Shown here: positions 26,405 to 36,030 of the stretch, piece by piece
Layout: every line of letters starts with the position of its first letter
How positions within the stretch are numbered: position 1 is the stretch's first letter
Assembly: GCF_046098205.1 (NCBI RefSeq)
Contig: NZ_JBJURJ010000025.1
Location: 1-64,000, forward strand
DNA length: 64,000 nt
Source: Paenibacillus_AR mesotrionivorans
GTDB lineage: Bacteria > Bacillota > Bacilli > Paenibacillales > NBRC-103111
Direction of reading: 5' to 3'
Made by a program: the position numbers and the translations under genes
The notes under the pieces: model-generated
Seen by the model: the letters and a program-made list of their open reading frames with translations, nothing else
Told to the model about the DNA's origin: nothing
Database searches by the model: none

Positions 26405-27283
26405 TTGAAGCTCCCTTGCCAAACGGTCGGCTTCCGGTTCGGGGAAACATCCAGCCGGACGGAGTTGTTCCAGCTATTCGCCTTGGGCTACGATCAGGTT
26501 ACCTCTACCGGCTACCAGTGGGACGGGCTGACCCGAATCGACGGGCCCTTGTGCCTGTTCCAATACACCGTTTCCGGCTCCGGCTGCATTGATATTGGCG
26601 GCAGCGTCAGGACCGTGGGACCCGGAGAGGCCTTTCTTGTGGATATCCCTGGCCAGCACCGGTATTTTTTGCCCGAATCCAGCCCGTACTGGGAGTTCTG
26701 CTTCATTCTGTTCCGTCCGTGGGGCTTGGAAAAACAATGGGAGCAGGCCTGCCGGAGATTATCTCCGGTGTGCACTATTCCCGCTGAAAGCCCGCTGCTC
26801 CTGGTGCTGGAGGATATGGTCCGTTCGGGACTGTACAACCAGATCGGGGATGGGTATACCGCCTCGGCGCTGGTTTACCGGTTTATGATGGAGCTTCTCC
26901 GTTACGCTTCGGGAGGGGGAACTCGGCAGGAAAACTGGCCTGCTGGTGTAGTATTGGCGGTGAAGGAGATGGAGGCCAATGCGGCACGCATTGCCGGTGT
27001 GGAGCAGTTGGCCGAGATGGCGGGGCTATCCAAGTATCATTTTATCCGGCTGTTCAAGCGGCATACGGGCGTGACCCCTCTGGAGTTTCTCACCAAGGTG
27101 CGGATGAGGCAGGCAGTTGCCCTTTTGCGGGAAACGGAGCTGACTGTGGATGAGGTGGCCAAAGAGGTGGGTTATGCCGGCAGCAGCTATTTCATTAAGG
27201 TGTTTCACAAATGGGTGGGCTTCACACCCGGAGAGCTCCGCCAGCACCGGAGTGTGGTTGGAATGGAGCGGATCACCTTTTAA
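26405..27283 (+). CDS. AraC-family transcriptional regulator
   Basis: A 292-residue regulator with an N-terminal cupin-like domain (VDIPGQHRYFLP near residue 80) and a C-terminal AraC domain (VEQLAEMAGLSKYHFIRLFK and VDEVAKEVGYAGSSYFIKVF). The start is TTG at 26405, set by AGGAGGGG 7-8 nt upstream. It lies 110 bp ahead of the GH27 alpha-galactosidase gene on the same strand, so the natural inference is a galactoside-responsive activator of that gene. Confidence 0.92.
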   Translation: MKLPCQTVGFRFGETSSRTELFQLFALGYDQVTSTGYQWDGLTRIDGPLCLFQYTVSGSGCIDIGGSVRTVGPGEAFLVDIPGQHRYFLPESSPYWEFCFILFRPWGLEKQWEQACRRLSPVCTIPAESPLLLVLEDMVRSGLYNQIGDGYTASALVYRFMMELLRYASGGGTRQENWPAGVVLAVKEMEANAARIAGVEQLAEMAGLSKYHFIRLFKRHTGVTPLEFLTKVRMRQAVALLRETELTVDEVAKEVGYAGSSYFIKVFHKWVGFTPGELRQHRSVVGMERITF

Positions 27284-27392
27284 TGCGCAATATTTTACAA
27301 CCAGGGGCAATTAATTGTCGTAGACCTTGGGCCGGACATTGCCTATGATACCTGTATAAAGCCACAAAGTTGACTAAAAGGAGATTAGGAAT

Positions 27393-28706
27393 ATGTCCGG
27401 TATAGGTGTACACAAGGCGGCACATAAGCAATATGCGGCAACGCCTCCAATGGGCTGGAACAGCTGGGATTGTTACGGGGCCAGCGTTACGGAGGAGGAG
27501 GTGCTGGGCAATGCCCGGTATATGGCGGAGCATTTGAAGCCCTTTGGCTGGGAATACGTGGTGGTGGATATCCAGTGGTATGAGCCGGGTGCCCTCTCCT
27601 CATCTTACCGCCCCTTTGTCCCGTTGGAAATGGACGGATATTCCCGGCTGGTTCCCGCAGTCAACCGGTTTCCCTCCTCGGCAGGAGGCAAGGGCTTTAA
27701 GCCCCTGGCGGATGTGATTCATGGTTTGGGCCTTCAGTTCGGCATCCATATCATGAGAGGCATCCCCCGGCAGGCTGTACACGCCAACACTCCGATTCAG
27801 GGCACGGAGCGCCGGGCACGGGAGATCGCCGCCAACAATATCTGCCCCTGGAACTCGGATATGTATGGGGTGAATCCCGATGCGGAGGGGGCCCAGGCCT
27901 ATTACGATTCCCTGTTCCGGCTTTATGCGGAATGGGAAGTGGATTTTGTGAAGGTGGATGATATTGCCGCCTCCCGGCTGTACCACATCCACCATCGGGA
28001 AATTGAAATGATCCGAACGGCCATTGATCGCTGCGGGCGCCCTATGGTGCTGAGCCTGTCGCCGGGAGCGGCTCCCCTGGAATATGGCGGCTTGCTGGCG
28101 GGTAACGCCAATATGTGGCGGATGACCGACGATTTCTGGGATGTATGGCCGCTTCTGAAGGACATGTTCGGACGCTGCGAGCAGTGGTACCCCTTCGTTG
28201 GCAACGGCTCCTGGCCGGATTGCGATATGCTGCCCTTGGGCCATATCGGGCTGCGCTCCGTGGACGGTGGCGCCAGCAACCGCCAAACCCGGTTTACCCC
28301 GGAGGAGCAGCAGACGATGATGACCCTGTGGAACCTTTTCCGCTCCCCTCTAATGTTCGGCGGTGAGCTGCGGGACAATGATGCGTGGACCTTATCGTTG
28401 TTAACCAACGAGGAGGTGCTGGCGGTCCACCGGGACGGCCGGGGTGCCCGGCCTCTATACCGGCGGGAGGATCGGACGGTATGGACCTCGTTGGCTCCAG
28501 ACGGCGGCGTGTATGTGGCGCTGTTCAATCTGGGGGATGCGCCGGCTGAGGTGAGCGCTGAGCTGGCGGAGCTGGGTCTGGCCCCCGGGACGCGGGAGGC
28601 CCGGGATCTGTGGGCACGGCGCAGCCTGGGCCGGGTGGAGGACGGGCTGCGGTTTACGCTGCCGCCCCACGGCAGCAAGCTGGTGAAGCTGGCGCCGGAG
28701 GGTTAA
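27393..28706 (+). CDS. Alpha-galactosidase, glycoside hydrolase family 27
   Basis: A 437-residue enzyme with no signal peptide, so it cleaves imported alpha-galactosides. PPMGWNSWDCYG (18-29) is the family hallmark. The nucleophile is Asp189 in FVKVDD and the acid/base lies in WRMTDDFWD (Asp247 most likely). The barrel ends near residue 330 and a small antiparallel beta domain follows. Some GH27-like proteins of this length are beta-L-arabinopyranosidases, so substrate is not certain. The AraC regulator lies directly upstream. Confidence 0.9.
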   Translation: MSGIGVHKAAHKQYAATPPMGWNSWDCYGASVTEEEVLGNARYMAEHLKPFGWEYVVVDIQWYEPGALSSSYRPFVPLEMDGYSRLVPAVNRFPSSAGGKGFKPLADVIHGLGLQFGIHIMRGIPRQAVHANTPIQGTERRAREIAANNICPWNSDMYGVNPDAEGAQAYYDSLFRLYAEWEVDFVKVDDIAASRLYHIHHREIEMIRTAIDRCGRPMVLSLSPGAAPLEYGGLLAGNANMWRMTDDFWDVWPLLKDMFGRCEQWYPFVGNGSWPDCDMLPLGHIGLRSVDGGASNRQTRFTPEEQQTMMTLWNLFRSPLMFGGELRDNDAWTLSLLTNEEVLAVHRDGRGARPLYRREDRTVWTSLAPDGGVYVALFNLGDAPAEVSAELAELGLAPGTREARDLWARRSLGRVEDGLRFTLPPHGSKLVKLAPEG

Positions 28707-28731
28707 GGGGCGGCACTCGTAACGCCCGTTA

Positions 28732-28940
28732 ACATGAACAGTTGGGATGACCTCCTGCTGGTGGGTGAATTGGTTTAACTAGCTAATATTACTGGAAGGC
28801 GCACCTCGAGATGTACCGATGGGATGACCTCCTGCTGGTGGGGGAGCTGGTTGAACTAACTAATGTTACTTGAAGGCGCACCTTGAGATGTACCGATGGG
28901 ATGACCTCATCCTGATGATGGAGCGGGTTGGATTAGCTGG
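28732..28940. repeat. 77-bp tandem repeat, about 2.7 copies
   Basis: The marker GGGATGACCTC occurs at 28744, 28821 and 28898, so the period is exactly 77 bp. Copies are 80-90% alike in the shared part. Each copy contains an ATG followed by an open frame reading M(Y/N)(R/S)WDDL: 14 codons in copy 1, 20 in copy 2 and 29 in copy 3. No strong ribosome site precedes them, so translation is uncertain. Confidence 0.85.
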
Positions 28941-29000
28941 TTTTTCGATCACCATCCAAGCTGCGGTGTGCGGATAGCGGTTTAACGTTGAGCAAACGCG

Positions 29001-29424
29001 GATAGGGGAAGGCAGTTGTCCGCTATCGTCTGCGCTGTAGACTAAAAAGAGGAATAACGGAAGGCAAGTTTCCGTTATTCCTCTTTTTGCGCCTCTGTGG
29101 TGTCCTGCAGCGGGCAAATAGCGGAACCCAAGCTGCCGCTATAGCCCGAAATGCGGCAATGCAGGCCCAATAGCGGACATTAGGCTTCCGCTAACCGAGC
29201 AGCTGATGCCTTGGCTGTGGCCGGCCGCGGAATAGCGGAAGCTTTTTTCCGCTATAGGCTGCGCAGGACTGCTAACGGATGGATTAGCGGAAGCCATTTT
29301 CCGCTAATCCGGCAGCCTGCCCGTATTGGCTGGGGGTAGAGGCTGGATAGCGGAAAACTCTTTCCGCTATCGCCTCCTGCACCGCCGCGGCGAGCCAATA
29401 ACGGAAGTTTACTTCCGTTATTCC
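29001..29424. repeat. Eight-hairpin array F
   Basis: Eight near-perfect hairpins are centred near 29014, 29066, 29130, 29182, 29243, 29295, 29358 and 29409. Centre spacings alternate: 52, 64, 52, 61, 52, 63, 51 bp. Stems are GGAATAACGGAA-type or GGATTAGCGGAA-type, each with the matching complement, so AACGG/CCGTT and AGCGG/CCGCT vary together. The array occupies the gap between convergent GH27 and MFS genes. Confidence 0.92.
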
Positions 29425-29576
29425 GTTCCCTTTACCCACACCTGCCCCTTTTACCCCCATCCCCATCACCCACCCTCCTGCTCTTCAGGAGCACTCCGCA
29501 CCTGTCGTCTTCAGCAGCACACCGTATCTGTTACTCCTCAACAGCACCCTCCCCTCCTCTTCTGCCGCCCAAACGC

Positions 29577-29602
29577 AAAAAACCGGGACCCAAGGCCCCG
29601 GC
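29577..29602 (-). terminator. Terminator after the MFS gene
   Basis: On the minus strand CCGGGGCC and a GTCCCGG arm form a GC-rich stem followed by six T. It lies 45 bp after the MFS stop codon and would end the oxidoreductase-MFS transcript. Confidence 0.75.
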
Positions 29603-29646
29603 TACGCAATCCATTGTCCACAAACTAATGTGGCCACCCTACTACC

Positions 29647-30870
29647 TTAAAGCAAATTCCCCTGCCGCTTCATCACACGGTACATATACAGGCAGGTAAC
29701 TGCGCACAGCAGCGCCATTGCCGCGATAAAGCCGTACCCGGCCTGCAGGCCCAGCAGCTGCGCATCCCCGCCACCGGCAAGGGCGGCCACTCCGTCGATG
29801 ATCCACCCGATCAGCGCATTGCCGATAACACAGGCTACCCCCATGGCCGTAACCGTAAAGGTAATGGCCGTCTCTGTGCCCTGGGGATACCGCTTGGCCA
29901 ACAACGCCATCACCGTAGGATAAACCGGGGCAATTCCCGCTCCTGCAACGGCAAACAGCCACGCGGCGGGTTCCCCCAGCAGGATAGCGGCTAGGCTGCA
30001 TAACCCGGAAAAACCGGCGAAGATCATAACGGACAGGGTATATCCGATGCGGTCCGTAACCGGTCCCAGCACCAGTCTCGCCAGCATAAAACACAGGAAG
30101 AATAAAGACAGCATGCCGGATGCGCGTTCTGTAGTCCAGCCATAGGCTTTTTCCAGGAAATTCACCAGCCAGCCGCCTACTGCCAACTCCGAAATCACCC
30201 CGAAGGAAAGCACCGCCACTATCAGCCATGCCACCTTATCGCGCATCAGCAGCCGGAACGGCACCCCTTCTTGGCCGCCCTCCTCCTCCCCCCGGGGGAA
30301 GGAAGCAAGCAAAGAGGGAATCACAGGGAGCAGCGACAGGGAGAGCATAAACAGATACATCCCCCGCCAGCCCCATTCTCCTCCTCCGCTAAAATGCCAG
30401 CCCATCATCGAAGCCCCGATAATCGGCGCCACTGTCGAGCTGAGCCCATAGAAAAAATGGGCCAGATTCATCATAAAGCCGGTATTTTTAGTGAAAATCC
30501 GCGCGGCCATAATGGCCAGACCGATCTCCAGCATCCCGTTGCCGATATACATCAAAAAATAGGACGCCGATAAAAATTGGTAATTGGCCGCCAAATACAT
30601 CAGTACCCCGGAAGCCGCCATCAGCACAAAGGCGAGAATCCCCGTCAGCTTGATGCCGATCCGGCGGGACAAGGCGCCCGTAAACGAGCAAGCCACCAGA
30701 TATCCCAGAGAATTAAGAGCAAGAAGCAGTCCCAGTTGCGTGTCTCCCAGGAAAAAATCCCCCTGAATCCGGGGGATGGCGGGTCCTTTGACATTTTCCG
30801 AAAAGCCGAAAACCAGAAACCCGCCGAATACGATGGCCAGCAAAAAAAACCTGTTCATTCTGCCCCGCAT
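29647..30870 (-). CDS. Major facilitator superfamily transporter
   Basis: A 407-residue inner-membrane protein with about twelve hydrophobic helices. The RIGIKLTG segment after the second helix (GALSRRIGIK) is the degenerate MFS motif between helices 2 and 3, and a similar DRIGY occurs after the eighth. It begins five bases after the Gfo/Idh/MocA oxidoreductase stop, so the two form an operon. The imported compound may be the substrate of that oxidoreductase, for example a sugar, inositol or sugar acid. Sequence alone does not show which. Confidence 0.9.
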   Translation of the reverse strand: MRGRMNRFFLLAIVFGGFLVFGFSENVKGPAIPRIQGDFFLGDTQLGLLLALNSLGYLVACSFTGALSRRIGIKLTGILAFVLMAASGVLMYLAANYQFLSASYFLMYIGNGMLEIGLAIMAARIFTKNTGFMMNLAHFFYGLSSTVAPIIGASMMGWHFSGGGEWGWRGMYLFMLSLSLLPVIPSLLASFPRGEEEGGQEGVPFRLLMRDKVAWLIVAVLSFGVISELAVGGWLVNFLEKAYGWTTERASGMLSLFFLCFMLARLVLGPVTDRIGYTLSVMIFAGFSGLCSLAAILLGEPAAWLFAVAGAGIAPVYPTVMALLAKRYPQGTETAITFTVTAMGVACVIGNALIGWIIDGVAALAGGGDAQLLGLQAGYGFIAAMALLCAVTCLYMYRVMKRQGNLL

Positions 30871-30875
30871 GTGGG

Positions 30876-31937
30876 TTACAGGTCCGTGTCCTTCACCACA
30901 GTTTGGGTACGGGCCGCTTCAAATACCGTCTCAATCAGCCGGAGCACACGCAGCACCTGCTCATTCTTCACCGCTTGGGCGGAGCGTCCGTCCAGGAGGG
31001 CGGCGAAATTTTCATAGAAGCTTTGCGCAGGGGGAGTAGCCTTCTCCACAGGCAGGCGCAGGGTTGATTTCTCCGAGGGAGGGGCCATGGTTTTGGTCAA
31101 GCCGACTCCTGCCTGGATCGGGGTCGGCTCTACCTTGGCCACGTCCGGGTTGGTGCGGACAATCTCACCCTCCAGGCTCCAGTCGCGGATCACCGCCGTA
31201 CCCTCCGTACCCTTCACATACCAGCGGGGTAGCTTGATGTAATTGGTGGTTCCCACTTCAATGACCGCAGTGAGTCCGTCCTTAAACCGGATGGTGGCCG
31301 TAAAGCCGTCATCCACCTCAGTGCCGAGAATAGTGCTGAGATCCGCCTTTACACTTTCAATCTTACTGTCCGTCAGCAAAAGCAGCTGGTCTAAGAGATG
31401 CACGCCCCAATCCAGCAGCATGCCGCCACCGTACGCCGCAAGCTGCCGCCAATCGCCGGGGATGCCGTTGGCCCCGTGTACCCGGGATTCCACATGGAAG
31501 ACCTCGCCGGCTTTTTTCTTCTCCACAATCTCTTTGACAATCAGGAAATCCGGATCCCACCGGCGGTTCTGGTGGACCGTAAATACGCGTTTTGCCGCTT
31601 CCGCACTCGCTGTAATCTCCAGGAAATCCGTCGAGTTCATCGTCACCGGCTTTTCGCAAATCACATGTTTGCCCGCTTGGAGGGCCCGGATGGCAATCTC
31701 CTTATGGGAATCATTGGGTGTGGCAATCAGCACCACATCCACCTCCGCATCCTCCAACACATCCTCGAGACTGCTGTAACCCCGGAGCCCCTGGGTTGAA
31801 GCCAATTCCATACGGTAGGGCAGAATGTCGTAGACTCCGCGGACCTGAAGCTGGGCTACCGGCTGGATCAGTTGGGTATGGTAGCTGCCCATTCCGCCAA
31901 AGCCGATAATGGCGATTTGATAGATAGTTTGATCCAT
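30876..31937 (-). CDS. Gfo/Idh/MocA-family oxidoreductase
   Basis: A 353-residue NAD(P)-dependent dehydrogenase. The Rossmann motif IIGFGGMGSYHTQ starts near residue 9, and the family hallmark ICEKPVTMN (about 92-100) contains the catalytic Lys. The C-terminal alpha/beta domain has GGGMLLDWGVHLLDQLL, with the His-Asp pair near residue 180. It is the first gene of a two-gene unit with the MFS transporter. A pyranose, inositol or related cyclic polyol is the expected class of substrate. Confidence 0.93.
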   Translation of the reverse strand: MDQTIYQIAIIGFGGMGSYHTQLIQPVAQLQVRGVYDILPYRMELASTQGLRGYSSLEDVLEDAEVDVVLIATPNDSHKEIAIRALQAGKHVICEKPVTMNSTDFLEITASAEAAKRVFTVHQNRRWDPDFLIVKEIVEKKKAGEVFHVESRVHGANGIPGDWRQLAAYGGGMLLDWGVHLLDQLLLLTDSKIESVKADLSTILGTEVDDGFTATIRFKDGLTAVIEVGTTNYIKLPRWYVKGTEGTAVIRDWSLEGEIVRTNPDVAKVEPTPIQAGVGLTKTMAPPSEKSTLRLPVEKATPPAQSFYENFAALLDGRSAQAVKNEQVLRVLRLIETVFEAARTQTVVKDTDL

Positions 31938-32063
31938 ATGCTCATTTCTTCCCCTTTCGGTAAAGACGGCTGTGTGGAAAATATTGCTCTTTCTCTATTT
32001 TACACGCGATTTCCCGATTGCGGAATATGAAGTGCGGGTTCTGTGTTTCCATCGGACAAACGC

Positions 32064-35000
32064 CTAGAAAAGCGGCTTCAGCACAAAGCGGTTGGTGTAC
32101 GTCCGGTCAGCCGTCAGGGTGAACTCCGGGTGGACATGGGCGCCCCAGCTGTCGTCGCCGCCGACACCCATTTGCCGGGCGTTAATCCGGACCACCGTAC
32201 GGGTTTGCCGCGGGAGTTTGTAAGCATGATCAGCCTGCTCCAGCTCCTCCGGTGTAAAGGGCAGCACGGAGAGCTCTACGGCAGGTGCGCCTTCAATGCG
32301 CAGCCCATGTCCGCCTTCATCGCGGATTTCCGCCCAACGGACGCCTGTTTTGTTGCCGCTCTCCTGGGGACGCAGATACGGGGTGAGCTGCTCCTCCACC
32401 TTTCCTTCGTACACGCCCAGTCTGGCTCCTGCCACACGATCGCAGTAATTTTCGTGAGGCCCCATCCCATACCAGTTCAAGTGGCGGAAGGCCGGCTCCA
32501 TCGTGAACAAAAGGCCAACCACGGGAATCTCCGGCAGATTGGCGCCTGGGGTGAGCACCTGCTCCACGGTAAGGGAACCCGCAGCATCAAGGGTATAACG
32601 TACGGTGCAATGGGACCGGGGAGCAGTGGCAATCCGGTATTCCGCTTCCACCGTTACTCCTTCAGCCGCCGCTTCCGCCTTAAAGGACAGCAGCCTCCGG
32701 TTCAGCCCTGCCTCCCGCCAGGTTGTACAGCGGACGGGATGTTTGTTGCCACGGTCATTGTCTGTTACTGCCCGCCAGAAGTGAGGGGCCGGGCCGGTGG
32801 CCAGAAGCTCCAAGCCGTTTGCCTTGTAGGAGGTAAGTTGGCCGGTTTTTTTAGAGAAGGTTACCGAGAAATTTCCGCCCTCAGCTGTCAATGCCTGCTC
32901 TGTTTCCGTTACCCGCAGGCTGACGCCGGGGACATTCCCTGCAGCCGCTGCTTCCGCTACCGGCACAGGCAGGATAAACTGGCCAAAGGCGATTTCATGG
33001 CCCGCCGAAGCCCAAACCTCGTCTTTGCGCAGAAGCAGGGTCAAAGTCAGCACCGCCTCCTCCCCATGGAGAAGTGATTGCGGCAAGGTATAAGGAACCT
33101 GCAGCGTACCGGAAGCCAGCGGCGCAACTGTTGCAGCCAGAATTCCCTCCTGCTGGGGCTGCCCGTTAACATCCAAACGCCAGTGAAGATCAAACTCCTC
33201 CAAGTTGGTGAAAAGGAAGAGGTTCTCCAGCTCCACTGTGCCCCTGCTCAAATCCGCCGCCCGGAAACGCACGCTTTGGTAGCAGCCCTTCACCTCCGCC
33301 AGCTTGGGCGTCACCGCACCGTCGGCAAAAATCAGGCCGTTGCCGCTGAAGGTGCCGTCATTGGGGAAATCGCCGAAATCGCCGCCGTAAGCCAAATAGA
33401 TTTCCCCATCCGCATTCTCCGTCCGGATCGCCTGATCCCGCCAATCCCAGATAAAGCCCCCCTGAAGCACCGGGTACTTGTCGAACATCTCCCAATACTT
33501 GTACAGATCGCCGCAGGAATTGCCCATGGCGTGGCTGTATTCACACAGGATAAAAGGCTTGGAGGGCTGGCTCAAGGCATACGTCTCCAGCGTTTCCACC
33601 TTGCTGTACATATGGCTTTCGATATCCGAAGCGGCATCCGTGGCGCGGAAATGGAAGATCCCCTCATAGTGGACAACCCGCGTCGGGTCCTGCTCCCGCA
33701 GGTAGTCATGCATCCTCTGGAAGTTATCTCCGCCGAAGGACTCGTTGCCCAAGGACCAGATAATAACGGACGGGTGGTTCTTGTCGCGTTGGAGCATGGA
33801 GTTGCAGCGGTCCAGCACATTGGCCGTCCATTCCGGCTTGCTGCCCGGCAGCGCCCCCTCCTCCTCCTGCTGGCCGTAACGCCAGCTGCCGTGGGTCTCC
33901 AGATTGGTTTCGTCGATGACATACAATCCGTATTCATCGCACAATTTGTACCATTTGCGGTGATTGGGATAATGGGATGTACGCACGGCATTGATGTTGT
34001 TTTGCTTCATCAGGAGAATATCATGGAGCATGTCCTCGTCCCGCACGGCCCGTCCGGTATCGCAGCCGAATTCATGGCGGTTTACTCCCCGGAACATGAT
34101 CCGCTTCCCGTTGATTTTCATGAGACCGCCTTCAATTTCGAAGCGGCGGAAGCCGATTTTGCAGCTTTGGGCCTCGAGCAGCTGTCCTTCCCCGTCGCGC
34201 AAGCAGATAACCAGCGTGTATAGATGCGGCGCTTCGGCGCTCCATAAGAGGGGATTGTCCACAGCTGCAGAAGCGGCCAGAACCAGCGAGTCCTCCTCCA
34301 CGGTGAAAGAGCCTTCCAAGAGAATTGGCTCACCGGTTACAGCCTGGCCGGAAGCATCCAGCAGGATGGCTTCCACGGCGACCTTTTCTCCGGCGGAGGG
34401 AAGGTAGCGGGTAACCGTGGTTTTGAGCTTCAGTTGGGCTTTGGTGAAGCTATCGTCCAGCTCCGTAACAGCGGAAGCATCGCGGATATGAAGCATAGGG
34501 GTGCTGTACAGATACACCTCGCGGAAGATGCCCGACAGCCGCCAGAAGTCCTGATCCTCCAGCCAGCTGGCGTCGCACCAGCGGTAGACCTCTACGGCCA
34601 GCTTATTTTCCCCGTCAATAAGGTAAGGGGTCAGATCAAATTCCGCAGGCGTGAAGGTATCCTCGCTGTAGCCTACCAGATCTCCGTTCACCCATACATA
34701 AAAGGCGGACTCTACTCCTTGGAAGCTGATATATACCGGACGCTCCCGCCAATTGTCGGGCACAGTGAAGGTCCGCACATACGAACCCACCGGGTTATAA
34801 CGCACCGGGGCAAAAGGCGGCTCCAGGTCCTCTTTTCCCTTCCAGGGGTAGGTGACATTGGTGTATTGGGGGTAGTCGTAGCCATGAAATTGCCAATGGG
34901 CTGGAACAGGTATGGTGTCCCACTCTGTGGTATCGTAATCCGCACGGTAAAAGTCAGCGGGACGCGCTTCCGGATTATCGGCATAATGGAATTGCCATGT

Positions 35001-35180
35001 GCCGTTCAGGGACATTTTCCAGGGAGACGCCCCTTCCTGACCGGCTGCGGCTTCTTCGGGAGTGGAGTAAGGAATATACGCGGTGGCAGCGGCCATCCGG
35101 TTTACTTGGAAGATGTCCGGGTTATTGTTCCATTCCGGATACCCGTTGGCAGGGGGCGTATAGCGGAATTTAGGTTTCAT
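32064..35180 (-). CDS. Beta-galactosidase, glycoside hydrolase family 2 (LacZ type)
   Basis: A cytoplasmic enzyme of 1038 residues, close to E. coli LacZ (1024). ATG at 35180 is chosen because AAGAGGTG lies 5-6 nt upstream and homology begins at once (NGYPEWNNNPDIFQVNR); the longer frame adds 52 unlikely residues. Acid/base Glu480 lies in IIWSLGNES and the nucleophile Glu547 in ILCEYSHAMGN. Jelly-roll, immunoglobulin-like, barrel and bgal_small_N domains follow in the normal order. A TATAAT at 35220-35225 on the minus strand is a possible promoter element. It lies just beyond the pectin esterase genes and may clip galactan side chains. Confidence 0.95.
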   Translation of the reverse strand: MKPKFRYTPPANGYPEWNNNPDIFQVNRMAAATAYIPYSTPEEAAAGQEGASPWKMSLNGTWQFHYADNPEARPADFYRADYDTTEWDTIPVPAHWQFHGYDYPQYTNVTYPWKGKEDLEPPFAPVRYNPVGSYVRTFTVPDNWRERPVYISFQGVESAFYVWVNGDLVGYSEDTFTPAEFDLTPYLIDGENKLAVEVYRWCDASWLEDQDFWRLSGIFREVYLYSTPMLHIRDASAVTELDDSFTKAQLKLKTTVTRYLPSAGEKVAVEAILLDASGQAVTGEPILLEGSFTVEEDSLVLAASAAVDNPLLWSAEAPHLYTLVICLRDGEGQLLEAQSCKIGFRRFEIEGGLMKINGKRIMFRGVNRHEFGCDTGRAVRDEDMLHDILLMKQNNINAVRTSHYPNHRKWYKLCDEYGLYVIDETNLETHGSWRYGQQEEEGALPGSKPEWTANVLDRCNSMLQRDKNHPSVIIWSLGNESFGGDNFQRMHDYLREQDPTRVVHYEGIFHFRATDAASDIESHMYSKVETLETYALSQPSKPFILCEYSHAMGNSCGDLYKYWEMFDKYPVLQGGFIWDWRDQAIRTENADGEIYLAYGGDFGDFPNDGTFSGNGLIFADGAVTPKLAEVKGCYQSVRFRAADLSRGTVELENLFLFTNLEEFDLHWRLDVNGQPQQEGILAATVAPLASGTLQVPYTLPQSLLHGEEAVLTLTLLLRKDEVWASAGHEIAFGQFILPVPVAEAAAAGNVPGVSLRVTETEQALTAEGGNFSVTFSKKTGQLTSYKANGLELLATGPAPHFWRAVTDNDRGNKHPVRCTTWREAGLNRRLLSFKAEAAAEGVTVEAEYRIATAPRSHCTVRYTLDAAGSLTVEQVLTPGANLPEIPVVGLLFTMEPAFRHLNWYGMGPHENYCDRVAGARLGVYEGKVEEQLTPYLRPQESGNKTGVRWAEIRDEGGHGLRIEGAPAVELSVLPFTPEELEQADHAYKLPRQTRTVVRINARQMGVGGDDSWGAHVHPEFTLTADRTYTNRFVLKPLF

Positions 35181-35300
35181 CAAAGCACCTCTTTTATCGG
35201 GAAGTAAGAGCATACTTTGATTATAGGCGATGAAAAACCCAGTGAATATAAGAGAATATTCGGAACGGTATAACAATATGAATGTCCCCATCAACAAAAA

Positions 35301-35333
35301 AACCGCCGGGACAGCATCGAGCCTCCGGCGGTT
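35301..35333 (-). terminator. Terminator after the rhamnogalacturonan acetylesterase
   Basis: AACCGCCGG and CCGGCGGTT pair over 9 bp and the minus-strand transcript continues into a run of seven T. It separates the pectin esterase genes from the GH2 gene. Confidence 0.85.
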
Positions 35334-35346
35334 CATAATGATCCTA

Positions 35347-36030
35347 TTAGTCCAGCTTGATCTTGTCCTTCAACGGCGTATCCAGCACAGCCAGCTCCTC
35401 CGCCACCAGGCGGGCGACGCTTTCCGCACCGTATTCGTTCAGGTGGGTATTGTCCTGGCTGCCTTCCGGATAGTTGGGATTTTCCCCCGGCTTCAGCCAG
35501 GTGAACAGCTGCTCGGAATCCACGCTGCCCAATTGGCGGAGCAGAACGGCGCTTTTGGCGGTGAGATCAATGAAGGCCACCTTTTCCCGTTCGGCCAGAT
35601 CCTCCATGGCCTTGGGGTATTCCCCGTGGGTGTCCACCAGACGGCCGCTGTCATCGAAACGGCGGCGGCAAACGGAGGAAATCAGCACCGGCACCGCTCC
35701 TTTTTCCCGGGCAACGGCAATATATTGGGCCAGATGCTCCTGATAGGTACTCCACGGCTCGGTCCGGCGTTCCTCATCCTCCTTGCTGTCATTGTGGCCG
35801 AACTGAATCAGAAACACATCCCCTTGGCCGATGGCTTCGCGGATAGGCTCCAGCCGTCCTTCGTTAATGAAGCTTTTGGAGCTGCGGCCGTTCATTGCAT
35901 GGTTGACGATCTTAACGGTGCCGTCCAAAAAAAGGCCCAGCTTGGCACCCCAGCCCAGCATCGGCAGCTTTTCGGGAGGATAATCCGCCACGGTGGAATC
36001 TCCCGCAAGAAATACAGTCAGCTCACTCAT
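35347..36030 (-). CDS. Rhamnogalacturonan acetylesterase (SGNH hydrolase, CE12)
   Basis: A 227-residue esterase that removes acetyl groups from rhamnogalacturonan. The catalytic Ser12 lies in FLAGDSTVADYP, the oxyanion Gly/Asn blocks are GWGAKLG and FGHND, and the Asp/His pair is in DNTHLNEYG near the C-terminus. No signal peptide is visible, so it acts on imported fragments, as proposed for the intracellular YesT/YesY-type enzymes. Its start overlaps the pectinesterase stop (TAATG), so the two are coupled. Confidence 0.92.
   Translation of the reverse strand: MSELTVFLAGDSTVADYPPEKLPMLGWGAKLGLFLDGTVKIVNHAMNGRSSKSFINEGRLEPIREAIGQGDVFLIQFGHNDSKEDEERRTEPWSTYQEHLAQYIAVAREKGAVPVLISSVCRRRFDDSGRLVDTHGEYPKAMEDLAEREKVAFIDLTAKSAVLLRQLGSVDSEQLFTWLKPGENPNYPEGSQDNTHLNEYGAESVARLVAEELAVLDTPLKDKIKLD

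Noticed and set aside
29001..29424. The hairpin array resembles a CRISPR array at first sight.
   Set aside because: The repeats are imperfect palindromes that differ from unit to unit, the spacing alternates between 52 and 63 bp, the intervals are not unique spacers of one length, and there is no cas gene.
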